A DNA stretch of 64,000 nucleotides, taken from Chitinophagales bacterium (GTDB taxonomy: Bacteria > Bacteroidota > Bacteroidia > Chitinophagales > CAIOSU01). The DNA lies in the NCBI GenBank assembly GCA_040877935.1, contig JBBDNB010000001.1:1-64000 (forward strand), written 5' to 3'. Each line of letters begins with the position of its first letter. The first letter of the stretch is position 1. The notes under the pieces are model-generated. The model ran no database searches and was not told the origin of the DNA. It saw nothing but the letters and a program-made list of their open reading frames with translations. A program made the position numbers and the translations under genes. This document shows positions 60,513-64,000 of the stretch, piece after piece.

Positions 60513-61397
60513 TTATTGCTCTTTATCAGCATTATTGTTCCAAAAATCATAATAATTAAACCATTGCAAAGGGTACTGGCTGATTTTATGCTCCAATAAA
60601 GCGATATACTCTTCAAGCAGCTCTTCCGGTTTTCCTTCATGTACTTTTCCTGGGGTAGCTGTAAAATGATAGTGATAACTCGATTCTTTCATGGCATAAA
60701 CCAGGGAATAAGGAAATTTGTATTTGGTGGCCAATGCAAAGGGCCCCAGTGGAAATTCTGCTTCCTTGCCAAGAAAATTCTTTTTAGCGGATTTTCCACC
60801 TTCTACAAACCTATCGCCATGAAAACAGATCAGTTCTTTGTTTCTTATGGCATTGTTGATTTCAAACAAATGGGAAAGATCGTTTTCCCGGACAACTATG
60901 ACTTTGAAATTTTTATCGGTCATTACTTCGTCCAGCATTTGTTTTATTTGTTCGTGCTCATTGTCATACATCACAATATTAAAAGGGCAATTGAGCCGGT
61001 TGAGGAAGTTTCCTGCAATTTCCCAGTTGCCGAGATGCGCAGATATTAATATGCCACCGGTGCTGTTGGCCATTTCTACAAGATGGTGCTCACCGTCAAA
61101 GTGATAGCTGAATTTGTCTTTCATTCCGGCCATAATGGCCACTTTGTCTAAAAGTGTTTGGCCAAAAACATAGTAATTGGAATACAAAGCCCTTAAGCTT
61201 TTCCATTTTGAAAAACCAAGTCTTTGTCGGAAGTAGTATTTGATGTGCTTGTTGGGCGTACCGCCAAAAAAGAAAAAATACAAGGCTACAAATCGCAGAA
61301 TAAAATAGGCAGGTGCTAATCCGAGATTTTTAATTGTCCAGATAAAAATTCGATAGCCAAGTTGGTTTCCTCTGCTTTGCCCTTTCCATTTTGCCAT
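60513..61397 (-). CDS. LpxL/HtrB-like acyltransferase of the pigment cluster
   Basis: The 294-residue protein has an N-terminal membrane segment and the HX4E acyltransferase motif SAHLGNWEIAGNFLN (H121, E126). CFHGDRFVEGGKSAKKNFLG follows, as in the lysophospholipid/lipid A acyltransferase family. Such enzymes in flexirubin clusters are thought to attach the aryl-polyene acyl chain. It is the last gene of the run HAL-FabG-KS-ACP-acyltransferase, 9 bases after the ACP gene. Confidence 0.82.
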   Translation of the reverse strand: MAKWKGQSRGNQLGYRIFIWTIKNLGLAPAYFILRFVALYFFFFGGTPNKHIKYYFRQRLGFSKWKSLRALYSNYYVFGQTLLDKVAIMAGMKDKFSYHFDGEHHLVEMANSTGGILISAHLGNWEIAGNFLNRLNCPFNIVMYDNEHEQIKQMLDEVMTDKNFKVIVVRENDLSHLFEINNAIRNKELICFHGDRFVEGGKSAKKNFLGKEAEFPLGPFALATKYKFPYSLVYAMKESSYHYHFTATPGKVHEGKPEELLEEYIALLEHKISQYPLQWFNYYDFWNNNADKEQ

Positions 61398-61406
61398 TCA
61401 AGGGGA

Positions 61407-61664
61407 TTATACTTCTAATTTATTCTCCAGGCGATTGTGTATGTAGTTGTAAAAATCCTGAAAAGTGAGAATTTCCTTGAAATCTTCACCCTTTACTTTA
61501 AAGCCAAAATTATTTTCAATCACTACTACCAGATCTACATAATCAAGGCTATCAAGATCTAAAGTCTCCTTCAGATCCTTTTCAGGCGCAATTTCACTTT
61601 CTTCTACTTCGAATTCTTCGACAAGAAAATGATTGGTTTTTTTAACAATTGAATCGTAGTTCAT
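61407..61664 (-). CDS. acyl carrier protein
   Basis: The 85-residue ACP has the phosphopantetheine site DLDSLDYVDLVVVIE (S39 in the DSL motif). It carries the growing polyene chain in the pigment pathway. It lies 9 bases downstream of the ketosynthase gene on the same strand and is acidic as expected. Confidence 0.88.
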   Translation of the reverse strand: MNYDSIVKKTNHFLVEEFEVEESEIAPEKDLKETLDLDSLDYVDLVVVIENNFGFKVKGEDFKEILTFQDFYNYIHNRLENKLEV

Positions 61665-61673
61665 AGGGCAAAA

Positions 61674-62897
61674 TTACAAAATAAATTTTTTCACAATAAT
61701 CGATGAATTTGTTCCTCCAAATCCAAAAGAATTTGAGAGAAAAGTATTGATGTTCTGCTCTACTGTTTTATCTGCAATGCGCAATTTTTCAGAATCTTCA
61801 TCGGGATGCTCAAAATTGATGTTGGGTGCTATAAATCCTTTTTCCATCATAATCAGCGAATAGATAATTTCACTGGCTCCGGCCATCCAACACTCATGCC
61901 CGGTCATTGATTTAGTAGAACTCACCCAAGGTTTTGAGCTGCCAAAAACACGGTCGATGGCTTTGGCTTCGTTGCTGTCACCGGCAGGTGTAGAAGTGGC
62001 GTGTGCATTGATGTATTCTATTTCACCGGCTTTCATTCCAGCTTGTTTCAGGCACATTTCCAGCGAATCTTGCGGGCCTTCAATATTGGGGTTGGAAATA
62101 TGTTCACCATTTGATGAAAAACCATATCCTACAACTTCTCCCAGTATTTTCGCACCTCTTTTTTGTGCAGATTCAAGGCTTTCGAGAATCAGTGTAGCAC
62201 CTCCGCCACTTGGCACCAATCCGTCCCTGTCCTTATCAAAAGGACGGGAAGCTTTGTGCGGATCATTTTCCCGCAAAGAAAAAACACTCAGTGCATCAAA
62301 ACTCCCAAAACAGTATTTATTGACTTCCTGTGCACCTCCGCAAACTACCATTTCCTGCAATCCGCTTTTTATGAGGAAGTAGCCCATTCCAATGGAATGA
62401 GAGCCGCTGGCACAAGCCGCACTTATTGTGAAATTGATCCCCTTGAGCTTAAAAATGGTCGATAAATTCATCGTTACGGTAGAATTCATGGCCTGGAAAA
62501 TATTTCCAGAACCCAATAGGGTTGTGTCTTTTTTCTCGCGAATAACATCTGTACCTTCTACTACTGCACGCGCAGAACTGTCATTTCCATAAATAATACC
62601 TGCTTTTTTCTCCAGCAATAGTTCTTCATCCACACCGGCATTTTCAAGTGCTTCAACAGTAGCCAGGTAGGCGTATTCTACTTCTTCGGCCATTCCTACT
62701 CTTTGCCTGCGCGATACCAGCCCTTTTAAATTGGGCTGTTCTACATGTCCGGTAAGTGCAGAGCGAAAACCATAATCTTTTCGTTCTTGCTCAAAAACAA
62801 TTCCCGATTTCCCCTTGTACAAAGAGTTGCTGACCTCATCGACATTTTTGCCGATGCAGGAGTAAATTCCTGTGCCTGTTATAACTACTCTTTTCAT
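61674..62897 (-). CDS. FabF-like beta-ketoacyl-ACP synthase (aryl polyene type)
   Basis: The 407-residue KAS II-like enzyme has the catalytic Cys C162 in SAACASGSHSIGMGYF, and the two histidines in INAHATSTPAGD (H299) and SMTGHECWMAGASE (H334). The gene order ACP, KS, FabG and ammonia-lyase is that of the aryl-polyene half of a flexirubin cluster. It is 40 bases downstream of the fabG-like gene and belongs to the same operon. Confidence 0.88.
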   Translation of the reverse strand: MKRVVITGTGIYSCIGKNVDEVSNSLYKGKSGIVFEQERKDYGFRSALTGHVEQPNLKGLVSRRQRVGMAEEVEYAYLATVEALENAGVDEELLLEKKAGIIYGNDSSARAVVEGTDVIREKKDTTLLGSGNIFQAMNSTVTMNLSTIFKLKGINFTISAACASGSHSIGMGYFLIKSGLQEMVVCGGAQEVNKYCFGSFDALSVFSLRENDPHKASRPFDKDRDGLVPSGGGATLILESLESAQKRGAKILGEVVGYGFSSNGEHISNPNIEGPQDSLEMCLKQAGMKAGEIEYINAHATSTPAGDSNEAKAIDRVFGSSKPWVSSTKSMTGHECWMAGASEIIYSLIMMEKGFIAPNINFEHPDEDSEKLRIADKTVEQNINTFLSNSFGFGGTNSSIIVKKFIL

Positions 62898-62937
62898 TTT
62901 TATAAGTCTGCAAATCTAAAGGAACAGCACCTGTAAA

Positions 62938-63681
62938 TCAAGTGTATATTCCGCCATTCACATGAATAACTTCTCCGGTAATATATGCTGATTCAGAACT
63001 GGCCAAGAAGTTTACTATAGCTGCTACTTCTTCCGGTTTTCCAAACCTTCTAAGTGGAATAAGATTTTTAAAGTTCTCTTCCGGTATATCTTCTGTCATA
63101 TCTGTTTCAATAAATCCGGGGGCTACTGCATTCACTGTAATTTTTCTTCTGCCCATTTCCTGTGCCAGCGATTTTGTAGCGGCTATTACACCCGCTTTTG
63201 CTGCTGAATAATTGGTTTGTCCGGGCATTCCTTTTACTCCTGAAAGCGATACGATATTGATGATTCTGCCATAGCGATTGGAGATCATACCTTTTATTAC
63301 ACTGCGGGTTACGTGAAAAAAACTATTGAGGTTGGTACTGATCACATCATTCCATTCCTCATCTTTCATCAGCATCATCAGGTTGTCCTTTCTGATTCCT
63401 GCATTATTCACCAATACTTCTATATTTCCTTCCGGATGGTCTTTTTTCCAGGCATCCATAGCTGTTTCTATGGCTTTTGGATCGGAGACATCAAAAGGCA
63501 TTTTTTCGGCCTTTCCCCCGGCTGCTTTTATTTCTTCTACAGTTGCATCAGCGGCAGCTTCATTGGAGCGGTAATTGACCAAAATGGTATAATCCATCTT
63601 TGCAATTTTCAAAGCAATGGCTTTTCCAATTCCCCTGGAAGCCCCTGTTATTAATGCGTATTTATTGTCCATTGTCTTCAT
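62938..63681 (-). CDS. 3-oxoacyl-ACP reductase (FabG-like) of the pigment cluster
   Basis: The 247-residue SDR enzyme has the cofactor motif LITGASRGIGKAIAL, the NNAG motif near residue 92, and the triad S145, Y158, K162 in SLSGVKGMPGQTNYSAAKAG. It reduces beta-ketoacyl-ACP in polyene chain growth. ATG 63,681 overlaps the ammonia-lyase stop by 20 bases; an ATG at 63,672 is an alternative start with 11 bases overlap. Either start gives a normal N-terminus. Confidence 0.87.
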   Translation of the reverse strand: MKTMDNKYALITGASRGIGKAIALKIAKMDYTILVNYRSNEAAADATVEEIKAAGGKAEKMPFDVSDPKAIETAMDAWKKDHPEGNIEVLVNNAGIRKDNLMMLMKDEEWNDVISTNLNSFFHVTRSVIKGMISNRYGRIINIVSLSGVKGMPGQTNYSAAKAGVIAATKSLAQEMGRRKITVNAVAPGFIETDMTEDIPEENFKNLIPLRRFGKPEEVAAIVNFLASSESAYITGEVIHVNGGIYT

Positions 63682-64000
63682 TGATCAGTGCATTGTTTTT
63701 AATCAGCTCAGTCACTTTGTGAATGGCATTGTAGGCAGGCCGGTCTTCTTTGATTGGCTCCAGTTCATTGCGGATAAGCTCGTGTAATTTTTTTCCGCAG
63801 GAGGATAGTTTGTCCTTGTTTTTTAAATAATCTATGGCCTGGCAAATGGCAATAGTTTCAATGGCCAATATTTCAAATGAATTGTCAATCACTTTTCTCG
63901 CCATCAAAGCAGAATTGGTGCCCATGCTTACAATATCCTGGTTGTCATTATTATTAGGGATGCTGTGCACATACATTGGGTTCGACAGCATTTGATTTTC
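63662..64000 (-). CDS. aromatic amino acid ammonia-lyase (HAL/TAL family), C-terminal part
   Basis: Only the last about 112 residues are inside the window, and the gene continues past the right edge. The visible part shows the HAL/PAL C-terminal pattern NQMLSNPMYVHSIPNNNDNQ and DIVSMGTNSALMARKV, then the helical bundle ETIAICQAIDYL. The MIO-forming Ala-Ser-Gly loop and the selectivity residues lie outside. In flexirubin clusters this enzyme deaminates tyrosine to 4-coumaric acid as the aromatic starter. The overlap with fabG places it upstream in the same operon. Confidence 0.83.
   Translation of the reverse strand, partial: ENQMLSNPMYVHSIPNNNDNQDIVSMGTNSALMARKVIDNSFEILAIETIAICQAIDYLKNKDKLSSCGKKLHELIRNELEPIKEDRPAYNAIHKVTELIKNNALINEDNGQ

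Overview
The window is a chromosomal segment of an AT-rich Bacteroidota bacterium. The evidence is a flexirubin/dialkylresorcinol pigment locus at the right end, Bacteroidota-type housekeeping families (DUF2490, DUF4412, DUF547, DUF1295, the Nif3/zinc-ribbon pair, DUF368, a DsbD with extra N-terminal domains, an M1 peptidase), very short spacers and many ATG, GTG or TTG starts without strong Shine-Dalgarno sequences. No rRNA, tRNA or CRISPR array was recognised. The last gene runs off the right edge.

Left end, about 1-17,500: an accessory defence island. After toxin-antitoxin pieces (DUF433 antitoxin, VapC-like PIN toxin with DUF2281 partner) comes a tight operon reading as an Ssp-type DNA phosphorothioation system: cysteine desulfurase SspA, DUF4007 protein SspB, P-loop ATPase SspC and PP-loop DndC-like SspD. 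A fifth co-directional gene encodes a GHKL ATPase with a possible C-terminal nuclease-like segment. Two large genes face this operon: an HTH-HNH-STAND-TPR protein and a second GHKL (MORC/MutL-like) ATPase. No SspE (DUF262/DUF1524) and none of the DndFGH-type genes is present, so these three proteins are candidate partners of the modification module. About 65 bases at the 3' end of the DUF433 gene recur in degenerate form just beyond the last island gene, so the island is bracketed by a direct repeat. Beyond it lie a KilA-N protein, a MazF/PemK module and an AAA ATPase stub.

Middle, about 17,500-51,300: ordinary chromosome. It holds an SLC13/DASS transporter, secreted and MORN-repeat proteins, a CPA2 antiporter with RCK domains, DgkA, a hydrolase/glycosyltransferase pair, Nif3 plus zinc-ribbon, AroE, a STAND-like ATPase preceded by iteron-like palindromic repeats, DUF368, TPR and M1 peptidase genes, an ALDH7-type dehydrogenase, a receiver-like protein lacking its phosphoacceptor Asp, a CocE-type hydrolase, an MNT-HEPN toxin-antitoxin pair, a quinone-reductase-like MDR protein, DsbD and a TMTC-like membrane glycosyltransferase.

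Right end, about 51,300-64,000: a flexirubin-type gene cluster with a DarB-like ketosynthase, a flavin halogenase-like enzyme, a DUF1702 protein, DarA, an LpxL-like acyltransferase, ACP, a FabF-like ketosynthase, FabG and an aromatic amino acid ammonia-lyase. It is split by a 3.5-kb IS1595-family transposon (perfect 23-bp inverted repeats, 8-bp target duplication TTTATTTT). This carries a GNAT toxin-antitoxin passenger module, and its own transposase gene is interrupted by a second IS1595-family element (1,077 bp, 8-bp duplication CTACGAAC). The outer transposon landed just upstream of a PIN toxin-antitoxin pair whose toxin is now an internally deleted remnant.
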